The translations under genes and the position numbers were made by a program. This document shows, piece after piece, positions 26,160 to 35,030 of a stretch of 64,000 nucleotides of DNA (position 1 is its first letter; each line of letters starts with the position of its first letter). Under the pieces are notes generated by a model. It was not told the origin of the DNA. It saw only the letters and a list, made by a program, of their open reading frames with translations, and ran no database searches. The stretch covers positions 186,001 through 250,000 of the forward strand of contig NZ_CP091037.1 of the NCBI RefSeq assembly GCF_021534965.1. Reading direction: 5' to 3'. The stretch is from Muricauda sp. SCSIO 65647. GTDB taxonomy: Bacteria > Bacteroidota > Bacteroidia > Flavobacteriales > Flavobacteriaceae.

Positions 26160-26669
26160 TCAATCATCATTTATTATAAACGGAATATGCTTTCGTACTC
26201 TAGAATGATGGGCAAAATCATCATCGACCGAATACGCAAGAATAAGCCAAACTTCTTTTCCCAAGAGATGAACAAAATCGTTGGGGTCGCCAGAATTCAT
26301 GGGTATGGTAAACGTAACATGGGTAAATGAGTTCTTTTCGGTTCCTTCCAATAAGGTTATGGTATTTTTGCCACCGTTAGCTGAATCCTTTATTGGGTTG
26401 CCTGCTCCCTTAACAAATAAATCAGTGCTTGAGACCTTTCCATTGACCACGTTAAAAAGTAAAAGGTCACTACCAACAATTGAGTTCTTTGTATTGAAGC
26501 CGACCCCTACCCAACCATTGGTGGGTGCCTGTAAACTGCATTTCAACGTATTATCGACAACTTCGTAACCGAAGGTCATTCCCGCAGCTTTTGTCGTTTG
26601 CTGGCCGTACGAACCAGCAAACGAACAAAGGTTTAAAACCAATACTAAAAGTCCATTGAGCAACTTCAT
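26160..26669 (-). CDS. DOMON-domain secreted protein
   Basis: Taking the second ATG (26669; 169 residues) gives a clean signal peptide MKLLNGLLVLVLNLCSFAGSYGQ. An ATG four codons upstream overlaps the preceding gene. The mature protein is one DOMON domain: APTNGWVGVGFNTKN, VGSDLLLFNVVNGKV and AYSVDDDFAHHSRVRKH are its usual strands. DOMON modules bind haem or sugars in cytochromes and dehydrogenases, using a Met and a His; the closing HHSR is in the right place for a haem ligand. It lies directly upstream of a LytS-type kinase gene, with 22 bp between them. Confidence 0.87.
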   Translation of the reverse strand: MKLLNGLLVLVLNLCSFAGSYGQQTTKAAGMTFGYEVVDNTLKCSLQAPTNGWVGVGFNTKNSIVGSDLLLFNVVNGKVSSTDLFVKGAGNPIKDSANGGKNTITLLEGTEKNSFTHVTFTIPMNSGDPNDFVHLLGKEVWLILAYSVDDDFAHHSRVRKHIPFIINDD

Positions 26670-26670
26670 T

Positions 26671-27093
26671 CTACACCCCATTTATTTCAGCGGTCACACC
26701 CACGATTTCCCACTTTCCGTCCGCCAATTTTGTCATTGACAATTGATAAAGAAAATCGTATTCTTCACTTACGGCATTCAATACCACCACAGCCAAGTTT
26801 TTACCCAAAAACTCTGCATGTCGATAGGTGATTTTTCTAGGCTTGCCCCCCAATTGTTTGTCATTGACCATTTTGATGTACTCTTTGGCAGAGAAGGTAT
26901 TCAGTTTCCCTCCGACCAAAACATATTGGAGTGATTTGGGTTCCAAAACCTCTTTCAACAGTTCTCCATCCTGTACATCGGCTCCTCTAACGAATTGAGC
27001 TGCTACTTGTTTGATTTTCACTTTTGACTCTTGTGCACTGCTAAATGCAAATGTCAACAGTAAAACACTGAAAACTAATTTTTTAATTACCAT
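26671..27093 (-). CDS. NTF2-like (lumazine-binding-type) exported protein
   Basis: A 140-residue protein with signal peptide MVIKKLVFSVLLLTFAFSSAQ. The mature domain has the NTF2-like cone pattern: KIKQVAAQFVRGADVQDGELLKEVL, FSAKEYIKMVND, a run of strands AVVVLNAVSEEYDF and the closing GKWEIVGVTAE. The family binds small molecules or acts as an accessory domain; no catalytic set can be named. First gene of the unit that continues into the DOMON protein and the LytS/LytTR system, with the next gene touching its stop. Confidence 0.82.
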   Translation of the reverse strand: MVIKKLVFSVLLLTFAFSSAQESKVKIKQVAAQFVRGADVQDGELLKEVLEPKSLQYVLVGGKLNTFSAKEYIKMVNDKQLGGKPRKITYRHAEFLGKNLAVVVLNAVSEEYDFLYQLSMTKLADGKWEIVGVTAEINGV

Positions 27094-27734
27094 GATCTTT
27101 GCTTTTTAAATTCAAGGCAAACCTAAACATGGCCGCTAACCAAGTAAAGACGCAAGTTGGGAATGTAGGAATCTATGTTGCGAAAGACACCTTTTTTCAA
27201 AAGTACTGCTTCAAACAGTCAGATTTTATTGATTAAACCCGTGTTAAGCTGGCCTAAAGATCCCCGGAAAAATAGTGCTTTGAAAAAATGAAAAAGCATG
27301 TTTTGATCGGCCCTAACACTAGAGAGCCCCAATCTTTGAACCATACTCTTGCCCCATTTCGTACAGAATAAAAAGGGATGGGCCTCAGGTTATGAGTACG
27401 CTTAAGTAAATAAAATATTAATTCAATGTAAATTAAATGTAAAATTATTGTAAATTTACAGTATGGTTCTAAAAATTCATATCATCTTGCCCTATACCAA
27501 AATGGAACATTGGTTGACCACTTTGTTCATTTGGATAAAAAGGTATGCAAGAAAATATAGACAAGTCTTTAAGGTAGTTTTGAATACATAAACAACTTGT
27601 AAACTACTTCAGTTTTTAGCCATTTTTTAAACACATATAGTTTTAAACCTAACAGTTACTGCACTGGTATACTGATGACAATCCCGAAATAGGAAGAACA
27701 CCCATCGTTGATTCGCTGGCTACCAAAACCACGT
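27094..27734. other. Gene-poor spacer with TGTAAAT repeats and a coding-like remnant
   Basis: No complete gene is credible. Three TGTAAA(A)TT motifs occur at 27427-27434, 27438-27446 and 27449-27460; the last is the perfect palindrome TGTAAATTTACA. A short plus-strand frame at 27653-27742 reads LLHWYTDDNPEIGRTPIVDS and looks like the 3' tail of a lost gene. Otherwise AT-rich. Confidence 0.4.
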
Positions 27735-29162
27735 CTACTTAATTATAAGTTTCGATTTCATCACTGTCTCTTCAGTAAGTAGGGTAACAATATATATACC
27801 ACTAGTATAGCTGCCGATATCTAAAAGGTGTTGGTTCTTACCCTGACGTATGGGAATTTTTGTTTCAAGCACTTTATTTCCCATGAGATCATACATATTC
27901 AATATTCCATGTTGTTCCCTACTTCTTTGTACAAAAAATGACACATTTACATTCGTTCTGGCCGGATTGGGGTATAGCTTAAGCGTGGTGCCATCATTGT
28001 CTTCATTGCCAAAATCCATAGCCATGGTCTCTGTCTCGTCAATTGCAGTTTTTTGGGCAGTAGCTGTTGTTTCCTTTTCATAGCCTTCATATTCAACAAT
28101 CTTTTCATACACCGCAACGGCATCAATGGCGACATCTCCCCTATAGCCCGAGCCCGTGATGCCCCTGATGGTTAGCTGCACTTTTCCACCTACAAAATCC
28201 TTTAACGGAATGCGTGCACGCTGCCATTCTTGTTTTGAGTTTTCCCTCTCGCCCGTGGCGATGGGTATATGAACATGGTCATTGTCACCATAGACAACAA
28301 TGAGCCATAGCCTGCCACCATCTTGGCCATGAATCATATGGTCAAGTGCCAGCACCGGGTTTTCCGCATTGGTAAAATCAAGCTCCCGTACTATCGATCC
28401 AGCTTTGTTGTGGTTGCCATGACTTGCCTCTAGATAAAGGTATTTGTTCCCTTTTGACGCCCCATTGGGCCCGGTCCCCCGGCTCGGCGTTGGCCCTGAT
28501 TGCCGGGTCCAGTCAATATTGTCATAATCGACATTCTCCCATTGGCCAAAGCCCTTTTCAAAACTCTCATTTTCATGGAACGCATAGTACGTCTTTTCAA
28601 CAATCTTTTCATACACCGTAACGGCATCAATGGCAACATCTCCCCTATAGCCCGAGCCCGTGATGCCCCTGATGGTTAGCTGCACTTTTCCACCTACAAA
28701 ATCCTTTAACGGAATGCGTGCACGCTGCCATTCTTGTTTTGAGTTTCCTCCCTCGCCCGTGGCGATGGGTATATGCCTATGGTCATTGTCACCATAGACA
28801 ACAATGAGCCATAGCCTGCCACTATCTTGGCCATGGATCATATGGTCAAGTGCCAGTACCGGGTTTTCCGCATTGGTAAAATCAAGCTCCCGTACTATCG
28901 ATCCAGCTTTGTTGTGGTTGCCATGACTTGCCTCTAGATAAAGGTATTTGTTCCCTTTTGACGCCCCATTGGGCCCGGTTCCACGGCTTGGTGTTGGCCC
29001 TGATTGCGAGATCCAGTCAATATTGTCATAATCGACATTCTTCCATTGGCCCAAGCCATTTTCAAAACCTTCATTTTCATAAAATTTGTAAGATTGGCCT
29101 TTTCCTGTATTCAAGAAAAATAATGATGCCACTACACTTATATAAAGTAATTGTTTTTTCAT
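27735..29162 (-). CDS. T9SS-exported protein with two tandem MAM-type domains
   Basis: A 475-residue secreted protein. After a signal peptide ending in GKGQ come two copies, about 168 residues apart, of a MAM/jelly-roll domain (GFENGLGQW, DNIDW, GPTPSRGTGPNGAS, YLYLEAS, then GDVAIDAVTVYE). The copies differ at very few positions. A linker leads to a type IX secretion sorting domain (LYPNPARTNVNVSF, MYDLMGNKVLETKIP, SGIYIVTLLTEE, ending in KLIIK). MAM domains bind glycans or proteins, so a surface adhesin or binding role is likely. It is a single gene. Confidence 0.88.
   Translation of the reverse strand: MKKQLLYISVVASLFFLNTGKGQSYKFYENEGFENGLGQWKNVDYDNIDWISQSGPTPSRGTGPNGASKGNKYLYLEASHGNHNKAGSIVRELDFTNAENPVLALDHMIHGQDSGRLWLIVVYGDNDHRHIPIATGEGGNSKQEWQRARIPLKDFVGGKVQLTIRGITGSGYRGDVAIDAVTVYEKIVEKTYYAFHENESFEKGFGQWENVDYDNIDWTRQSGPTPSRGTGPNGASKGNKYLYLEASHGNHNKAGSIVRELDFTNAENPVLALDHMIHGQDGGRLWLIVVYGDNDHVHIPIATGERENSKQEWQRARIPLKDFVGGKVQLTIRGITGSGYRGDVAIDAVAVYEKIVEYEGYEKETTATAQKTAIDETETMAMDFGNEDNDGTTLKLYPNPARTNVNVSFFVQRSREQHGILNMYDLMGNKVLETKIPIRQGKNQHLLDIGSYTSGIYIVTLLTEETVMKSKLIIK
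28092..28579 (-). repeat. MAM-domain DNA repeat, copy 2
   Basis: About 490 bp that recur 504 bp away (28596-29083) with only scattered differences. The 504-bp offset equals exactly 168 codons, so the reading frame is kept. The near identity, including silent positions, points to a recent duplication or gene conversion. Confidence 0.9.
28596..29083 (-). repeat. MAM-domain DNA repeat, copy 1
   Basis: Partner of the repeat at 28092-28579. It encodes the first MAM domain. The last part (GGGTTGG-type codons around DWISQSGPTPS) shows the main differences between copies. Confidence 0.9.
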
Positions 29163-29601
29163 TTTTGTTATAATTATTAGATTAGATTAAGGTTTATGAA
29201 TGTAAGCACACAAAGTGTATCCGAGAGGGAATTTCCCATTCCACGAGACAATAGCCTCATTTGCTATTGGAGTGGGTCAATATTATTTTTTGGTATCTAT
29301 TTTAACAATTGCGAATGAGCATTTTGGAACACTTCGGAATCTGCTTGGTCAAGGCGCTTACAAGACAAAACCTAAGCATTTATTGATTTGGCACCAATAA
29401 TCATGAGATACCATGGAGTTTTTGGGATATTTTTTTAAGTTATTCGCTTCAATGCCTTTTTATGCTTTTCAGATATCGCTTGAAATATGCGCAATAGCAG
29501 ATTTAGGTTGCTCAGTAAGATTAACCTAAAAATATTGAAATAAAAACCTTGGGTTCATCTTTAAAACTGTATTACGCATACTTCGTGCATGACTTACTTT
29601 C
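29163..29601. other. Intergenic spacer without recognised features
   Basis: No reading frame with family features, no strong hairpin and no promoter of the TAnnTTTG type was found. It lies between the DUF805 gene and the MAM-domain gene. Confidence 0.5.
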
Positions 29602-29979
29602 TTAAAATCTAATTGCGATTTTTTTTGGGTTTTGGCCATATTTATTTTCTCTTTGATCACCTTCTGTTACCAGCAAAACAATCAACCAAATTGCTCCTAT
29701 TAAAGGAATCATTCCAATTAATATGAACCATCCGCTTTTTCCAACATCGTGAAGTCGTCTTACACAAACCGCCAATCCAGGAATTAACACGGCCAATGCA
29801 TAAAGACCATAAAGAGGTCCATATCCCACTTCTTCAATTGCAATACCTAAAACATTGTCAAGAATCATTGCGACAATCGCAAAAAGCATATTGAATAAGA
29901 AATACATCCAATACTCTTTTCTTCTTGCCCTACCGTTAAAATCTGCGTATTGTTTTAAAACTTTTAAGTACCAATTCAT
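29602..29979 (-). CDS. DUF805 membrane protein
   Basis: A 125-residue inner-membrane protein with three spans. The N-terminal YADFNGRARRKEYWMYFLFN and central AVCVRRLHDVGKSGWF with the following GDQRENKYGQNPK are the full DUF805 signature. The family is widespread in bacteria and has no agreed function. It starts at 29979 with MNWYLKVLK. It is a single gene, divergent in spacing from both neighbours. Confidence 0.93.
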   Translation of the reverse strand: MNWYLKVLKQYADFNGRARRKEYWMYFLFNMLFAIVAMILDNVLGIAIEEVGYGPLYGLYALAVLIPGLAVCVRRLHDVGKSGWFILIGMIPLIGAIWLIVLLVTEGDQRENKYGQNPKKIAIRF

Positions 29980-30196
29980 AATTTTTCCTTTTTTATTTTT
30001 CTACTTATTAGGTTTTTCTATCTCGCCGCGTTTTTAACGTGGTCGCCAGCCTCCACACAATTATTTGTTTACTTCTTAAACTATCGTTAGATTAAATAAA
30101 TCCAAAATCGTTGGTTTCATTTAGCGGGATTGTTCCTTAATTGGTCCATGACCATGGAATATTTGGCTCCATTAGTACATGATATTTCGCATTTCC

Positions 30197-31027
30197 TCAA
30201 TACGTCTTAAGGCTTGAATCGCGGATAGAGTCTTTTTGGTGGGCACTCCAGTTGTAATGCCCTTGCAGCAATCCATCTTTCTCCCAATTTCCATAAATCG
30301 GATTTGGAAAAACGATATACCTTTTGCCAAATGACCTTTTTAAACTATCCACTAATCGGTTTCGTTCATGATTTTGGGAGGTATCAAAATCATTGGAGAA
30401 ATCTGATAAGTTGTCTCCAAGCAGCATAAGCACTTCATGTGTTTTCATGATTTTGAGCCTTCGTGGCTCTTTATCACTCACCTTGTTTTTTAGCAGCACA
30501 TGCCCAACATCAACAAAGGGCAATCCCCTGTCTTTAAGGTTCTTTATCGTTGGTTTCAAATCTTTGATGCTTCTATTGGACAGATAAAAAACTTCGACTC
30601 CCCTTTTGGCCACATAGTCAAAGAAATGTAAAGCGCCGGGAACAAGCTGCGCCTTTTCTTGCCGAACCCAGTTCGACCATTCTGAACTGCTGTATTCTTC
30701 ATTGTTCTTGATCAGATTTCCGAAGAACGGCGTATTGTCTAAAACCGTTTCATCCAAATCGGCAATTATGGCCAAGGGCCTGCCATCTGTTTCCGTGTGG
30801 CTTTTGAGCAATGCATCAAAACTTAATCTTGCCCATCGATATGTTTGATGCGCAATCGCCCTGTATTCTCCTGACATTTGCTGCCAAAGTACCCCTTGAA
30901 CGATATGGCCTTGAACTGCAGCACCCGGCCCGTTGGAATACGCTCTGTTATCAACCGAATCTCGCGAAGAAGAACAGGCAATCGACAAGAACAACAAAAA
31001 AAGTGCTAATAATTTAACGCCCTTCAT
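30197..31027 (-). CDS. e(P4)-family 5'-nucleotidase/acid phosphatase, lipoprotein
   Basis: A HAD-superfamily class C acid phosphatase of the outer-membrane lipoprotein e(P4) type. From the ATG at 31027 (276 residues) the signal is MKGVKLLALFLLFLSIAC; in-frame ATGs at 31033 and 31054 are alternatives. The active site is IIADLDETVLDN with two catalytic aspartates, and VFYLSNR and MLLGDNLSDF give motifs II and III. These enzymes remove phosphate from NMN and 5'-nucleotides outside the cytoplasm. It closes the minus-strand nucleoside operon, 35 bp after the transaldolase, and would feed that operon with nucleosides. Confidence 0.9.
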   Translation of the reverse strand: MKGVKLLALFLLFLSIACSSSRDSVDNRAYSNGPGAAVQGHIVQGVLWQQMSGEYRAIAHQTYRWARLSFDALLKSHTETDGRPLAIIADLDETVLDNTPFFGNLIKNNEEYSSSEWSNWVRQEKAQLVPGALHFFDYVAKRGVEVFYLSNRSIKDLKPTIKNLKDRGLPFVDVGHVLLKNKVSDKEPRRLKIMKTHEVLMLLGDNLSDFSNDFDTSQNHERNRLVDSLKRSFGKRYIVFPNPIYGNWEKDGLLQGHYNWSAHQKDSIRDSSLKTY

Positions 31028-31062
31028 GGCCATTACTAATTTTAAATACTTCATCTACAGCA

Positions 31063-31725
31063 TCATGATGGGTCAATGACCCGTTTGTAATCTTCTAAAA
31101 ATTTTGCCAGTCCGATATCGGTCAAGGTATGGCTGATCAACCCTTTCAGTGCCGATAGAGGGGCGGTGACAACATCGGCCCCAATCTTTGCACAGTTTAC
31201 AATATGCATGGTGTGCCTTATAGATGCGGCCAAAATTTTAGTGTTGTAACCGTAGTTGTCATAAATCATCCTCATTTCAGCAATCAGTTGAGAACTATCA
31301 GTTGACATATCATCCAATCTGCCCAAGAAAGGCGACACATAGGTAGCCCCGGCCTTTGCCGCCAATAAGGCTTGACCTGCCGAAAAAACAAGTGTACAAT
31401 TTGTCTTTATACCTTTTTCACCAAAATATCTAATGGTTTTGATTCCCTCAAAGGTCATGGGCACCTTGACCACGATCTGTTCATGTAGCCGGGCCAACCT
31501 TCCACCTTCTTCTTTCATACCTTCAAAGTCTGTTGAAATGACTTCGGCAGAAACATCTCCCTCAACAATGTCACAGATATCTGCGTAGTGGCCCATGATG
31601 TTCTTATCGCCTTTTATACCTTCTTTGGCCATCAGTGAAGGATTGGTCGTCACACCATCTAAAATCCCTAACTCTTGTGCCTCCCTAATCTGTGCCAAAT
31701 TGGCCGTGTCAATAAAAAATTTCAT
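31063..31725 (-). CDS. Transaldolase / fructose-6-phosphate aldolase family protein
   Basis: A 220-residue short-form transaldolase. MKFFIDTANLAQIREA, GVTTNPSL, VVKVPMT with the Schiff-base K87 and CTLVFSAGQALLAAKAGA are all present. The short class includes E. coli FsaA (fructose-6-phosphate aldolase) and MipB/TalC transaldolases; the residues seen do not decide between them. In this operon, next to transketolase and ribokinase, transaldolase activity on sedoheptulose-7-phosphate would be the useful reaction. It is 11 bp from the permease gene. Confidence 0.92.
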   Translation of the reverse strand: MKFFIDTANLAQIREAQELGILDGVTTNPSLMAKEGIKGDKNIMGHYADICDIVEGDVSAEVISTDFEGMKEEGGRLARLHEQIVVKVPMTFEGIKTIRYFGEKGIKTNCTLVFSAGQALLAAKAGATYVSPFLGRLDDMSTDSSQLIAEMRMIYDNYGYNTKILAASIRHTMHIVNCAKIGADVVTAPLSALKGLISHTLTDIGLAKFLEDYKRVIDPS

Positions 31726-31736
31726 GATCTTCTTTT

Positions 31737-32966
31737 TTACTTAGTACTGTCTTTATGTCTGTATTTGAACAACCATGCGAACATGATACTTATAACTAGC
31801 GCATACGAAGCGAATACAAACCAAATCGCTTTCCAATGCCTTATTCCGGTGTCACTGGTAAACAAATCAATGACAAGACCACTTCCATATCCTCCAAAAA
31901 TCCACCCAAATCCACTGGTCATTACCATAAACAGCCCTTGTGCACTTGATCTAATTTTAGAAGAGGCCACTTTATTCATATATAGTGAGCCCGAAACAAA
32001 AAAGAAGTCAAAGGCCATTCCGTAAACAATCATTGAAAGCACCAAAAAGAAAAGTCCTATTCCCTCGGGGCTACCTATACCAAAAAGACCAAAACGTAAC
32101 GCCCACGCCAACATACTCATCAATACCACTTTCTTTATACCGAATCGCTTTAGAAAAAAGGGAATGGTCAGAATGAAAAACACCTCAGCGATTTGGGAAA
32201 GCGTCATCAGAAAAACGGAGTGCTTAACCGCAAAACTATCGGGATATTTCGGTTTAAAATCATCTAAAAAGGGAACACCCCATATGTTGGTAATTTGAAG
32301 CGCGGTACCCAGAAGAACGGAAAAGATGAGAAAAACGGTCGTGTTTTTTTGTTTGAAAAGTACTAGGGCATCCAAACCAAAACGTTCTCGCCAAGACTTC
32401 TCAGAACCCTTGACAGGCTTTACCTTTGGTAGGGTAAGTGCGTATAGCGCCAATACCAATGCGGCGATAGTGGTAATATAGAATTGCCCTGCGCTGGCCT
32501 TTAATTCAAGAAAGTCAACACACCAAGCAGCCAATATGAAACCTATGGTTCCCCATACCCTTATCGGGGGAAAATGTTTGATGGTGTCTAACCCATTTTT
32601 TTCAAGAACGTGAAATGAAATGGAATTGTTCAGGGCCAATGTCGGCATATAGGCAAGTGAAATCAAAAACATGATGAAATAGAACGTATTGAAATCAGAA
32701 ATCTCAGTCAACACCATGAACAACACCGCCATTATGATAAGACTTATCGCCAATAGTCTTTCTGCCCTGATCCATTTATCGGCCACGACCCCGACTATGG
32801 CAGGCATGAACAACGATACAATGCCCATCGTGGCAAAAATGGAACCGATTTGAACACCACTAAAGCCCAATGTTGATGACATGTAGGTGCCAGCGGAAAT
32901 CAACCATGAACCCCAAATAAAAAATTCGAGGAAGTTTAGCACTGTTAATCGAAATTTGATGCCCAT
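31737..32966 (-). CDS. nupG: NupG-type nucleoside:proton symporter (MFS)
   Basis: A 409-residue major facilitator of the nucleoside:H+ symporter family. The ATG at 32966 gives the standard start MGIKFRLTVLNFLEFFIWGSW; the longer frame that begins at 33083 lies inside the transketolase gene and is rejected. About 12 hydrophobic spans are present. LRIxLT-type start, GAW/GSW-like LEFFIWGSWL and GTIGFILAAW (after RVWGTIG) match NupG/XapB. It moves nucleosides across the inner membrane. It is placed four bases after the transketolase stop, in the operon with nucleoside hydrolase and ribokinase. Confidence 0.92.
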   Translation of the reverse strand: MGIKFRLTVLNFLEFFIWGSWLISAGTYMSSTLGFSGVQIGSIFATMGIVSLFMPAIVGVVADKWIRAERLLAISLIIMAVLFMVLTEISDFNTFYFIMFLISLAYMPTLALNNSISFHVLEKNGLDTIKHFPPIRVWGTIGFILAAWCVDFLELKASAGQFYITTIAALVLALYALTLPKVKPVKGSEKSWRERFGLDALVLFKQKNTTVFLIFSVLLGTALQITNIWGVPFLDDFKPKYPDSFAVKHSVFLMTLSQIAEVFFILTIPFFLKRFGIKKVVLMSMLAWALRFGLFGIGSPEGIGLFFLVLSMIVYGMAFDFFFVSGSLYMNKVASSKIRSSAQGLFMVMTSGFGWIFGGYGSGLVIDLFTSDTGIRHWKAIWFVFASYALVISIMFAWLFKYRHKDSTK

Positions 32967-32970
32967 GGCT

Positions 32971-35028
32971 TTAAATTTTGTTGGAAAGGTATTGGTTATA
33001 ATACGTTTTGATTCGTTGTGCCACTTGATCGGCCGTAAACCCAAATGCTTCATCAAGTACTTCTGCAGGCGCCGAATGACCAAAATGCTCTAGGCCAAAT
33101 ACACTTCCATTTGGCCCAACAATCGATTCAAGGTTTAATGTCAGACCTGCCGTTAGACCGAAAATTGGGGCCTGTGAAGGAAGAATTCTAGCCCGATACT
33201 CTTCAGATTGTTCCCTAAAAAGGCCTTCTGAAATAATGGAGACAATGTTTGCCCTTATATTTTCAGATGCCTCCAATATGGAAGAGGCCTGGAGCAGGGT
33301 ACTTACTTCAGAACCATTAGCGACCAAAATAATGTCTGGCTTTTCCGTTTCCTTGACCAAATACGCTCCCTTTCTGGCCATGGCAGCATTCTTGTGCCCA
33401 TGCATTACGTCTTTTATCGACTGTCTTGAAAGAATCAATCCGGTTGGCGTTGATTTGTTTTCCAACGCCATCTGCCAAGCGATAGTAGTTTCAGAAGAAT
33501 CTGCTGGCCTTAACACCAACATGCTTGCCTTACCTGAATGGTTTTTAAGTTTTTCCATCAGGCGAATTTGGGTCTCTTGCTCAATCGGTTGATGTGTAGG
33601 ACCATCTTCCCCGACACGAAAACTGTCATGTGTCCATATATAAATTATCGGCAATTCTTGAATTGCGGATAACCTTATGGCCGGTTTCATATAATCTGAA
33701 AAGACGAAGAACGTTGCCACAACAGGTAGTATGCCCCCATGAATAGCCATTCCGTTCGCAAGAGCTGCCATGGTCAGCTCAGAAACTCCGGCTTGCAAAA
33801 AAGCACCGGAAAAATCACCCTTTCGTAAAACCGAGGAATTTTTTAAAAATCCATCTGTCTTGTCACTGTTGGATAAATCGGCAGAGGCCACTATCATATT
33901 CTCAACCTTGGTCGCCAAATACCCCAGAACGTTCCCAGAAGCCTCTCTGGTAGACAGATTAAGTTTGTGCTCAATGGTACCGAAGTCTAATGTTGGCAAT
34001 TCATTCTTCAAAAAACCGTCCATCTTTCTGGCAAGTGTTTTATAGGCCCTGCGCCAACTTGCAATTTTCTTGTTTTTCTTGTAAGAATTGGCAATCTTAT
34101 TTGCTAGAATTTTGTTGTAATACCTTAAAACGTCTCGATTTATTTCAAAGGGACTATCTGGATTTACCCCTAAGCTCAAAAGTGTATTTTTCAGGTCAGC
34201 TTTCGTATTGCCAATAGGCTTGCCATGTAGTTCACACATGCCCTCGTATGGAGCCCCATTTGCATCAACACAACCTTTTCCAATCCTCGTCTTGCCAATG
34301 ATAAGAACTGGCTTCTCCATTTCTTTGTTCGCATAGGTCAAAACCTTACGTATACCCTCATGATCATGACCATCGATTTGGTATACCTGCCATCCCCAAG
34401 CCTCATACTTTTTTGCGGTGTCTTCTGAGCTTACCTCATCGGTACCACTTGACAACTGTATATCATTTGAGTCATAAAACATTATAAAATTGTTCAGCCC
34501 CAAATGCCCTGCTATACGACCGGCTCCCTGTGAAATCTCTTCCTGAATGCCACCGTCAGAAATAAATGCATAGATTTTATGGTCGAAAATGCCGGTAAAC
34601 CGACTATTCAAAAATTTAGCTGCGATGGCTGCCCCGACTCCCATAACATGTCCCTGTCCCAAAGGTCCAGAAGTATTCTCAATACCCCTTTTTACATCTA
34701 TCTCTGGATGGCCAGGGGTAAGACTCCCCAATTGTCTAAACTTTTTTAGGTCATCTACCGAGTAGTTTCCAAGAAGGTAGCCTTGGGCATACATCAAGGC
34801 CGAAAGATGTCCTGCATCCATAAAAAACCTATCACGAAAAGGCCATTCCATATCCATTGGATCATACTGTATGAATTCAGAATACAGGATGTGCATGAAA
34901 TCCGCAGCACCCATCGGACCCCCGGGATGTCCTGAATTTGCCTTTTCAATCATGGCTATGACCAAGGCCCTAATCGTATCGGCCGCCATTTTGTCAATAG
35001 ATGTCACTGTATTGTTTGACTGCATCAC
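32971..35028 (-). CDS. tkt: Transketolase
   Basis: A 685-residue single-chain transketolase that exchanges two-carbon units between ketose and aldose phosphates with thiamine diphosphate. IEKANSGHPGGPMGAADF near the N-terminus, PGHPEI, ENTSGPLGQGH, the cofactor stretch ISDGGIQEE, and, in the second half, THDSFRVGEDGPTHQPIEQ are present. It sits two bases behind the nucleoside hydrolase gene, so this is probably a pathway-dedicated copy that drains ribose-5-phosphate. Full length compared with the family (about 660-690). Confidence 0.95.
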   Translation of the reverse strand: MMQSNNTVTSIDKMAADTIRALVIAMIEKANSGHPGGPMGAADFMHILYSEFIQYDPMDMEWPFRDRFFMDAGHLSALMYAQGYLLGNYSVDDLKKFRQLGSLTPGHPEIDVKRGIENTSGPLGQGHVMGVGAAIAAKFLNSRFTGIFDHKIYAFISDGGIQEEISQGAGRIAGHLGLNNFIMFYDSNDIQLSSGTDEVSSEDTAKKYEAWGWQVYQIDGHDHEGIRKVLTYANKEMEKPVLIIGKTRIGKGCVDANGAPYEGMCELHGKPIGNTKADLKNTLLSLGVNPDSPFEINRDVLRYYNKILANKIANSYKKNKKIASWRRAYKTLARKMDGFLKNELPTLDFGTIEHKLNLSTREASGNVLGYLATKVENMIVASADLSNSDKTDGFLKNSSVLRKGDFSGAFLQAGVSELTMAALANGMAIHGGILPVVATFFVFSDYMKPAIRLSAIQELPIIYIWTHDSFRVGEDGPTHQPIEQETQIRLMEKLKNHSGKASMLVLRPADSSETTIAWQMALENKSTPTGLILSRQSIKDVMHGHKNAAMARKGAYLVKETEKPDIILVANGSEVSTLLQASSILEASENIRANIVSIISEGLFREQSEEYRARILPSQAPIFGLTAGLTLNLESIVGPNGSVFGLEHFGHSAPAEVLDEAFGFTADQVAQRIKTYYNQYLSNKI

Positions 35029-35030
35029 TA

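Noticed and set aside
27463-27591. 42-codon frame MVLKIHIILPYTK... next to the TGTAAAT cluster
   Set aside because: Short, AT-rich and without family features; no promoter or conserved pattern.
28092-29083. CRISPR or tandem-repeat element in the MAM gene
   Set aside because: The repeats are in-frame protein domain copies with no spacers or repeat-unit periodicity of a CRISPR array.
32967-33083. Upstream extension of the NupG gene to 33083
   Set aside because: It would overlap the transketolase 3' end and add residues that do not resemble a permease N-terminus; the ATG at 32966 fits the family start.
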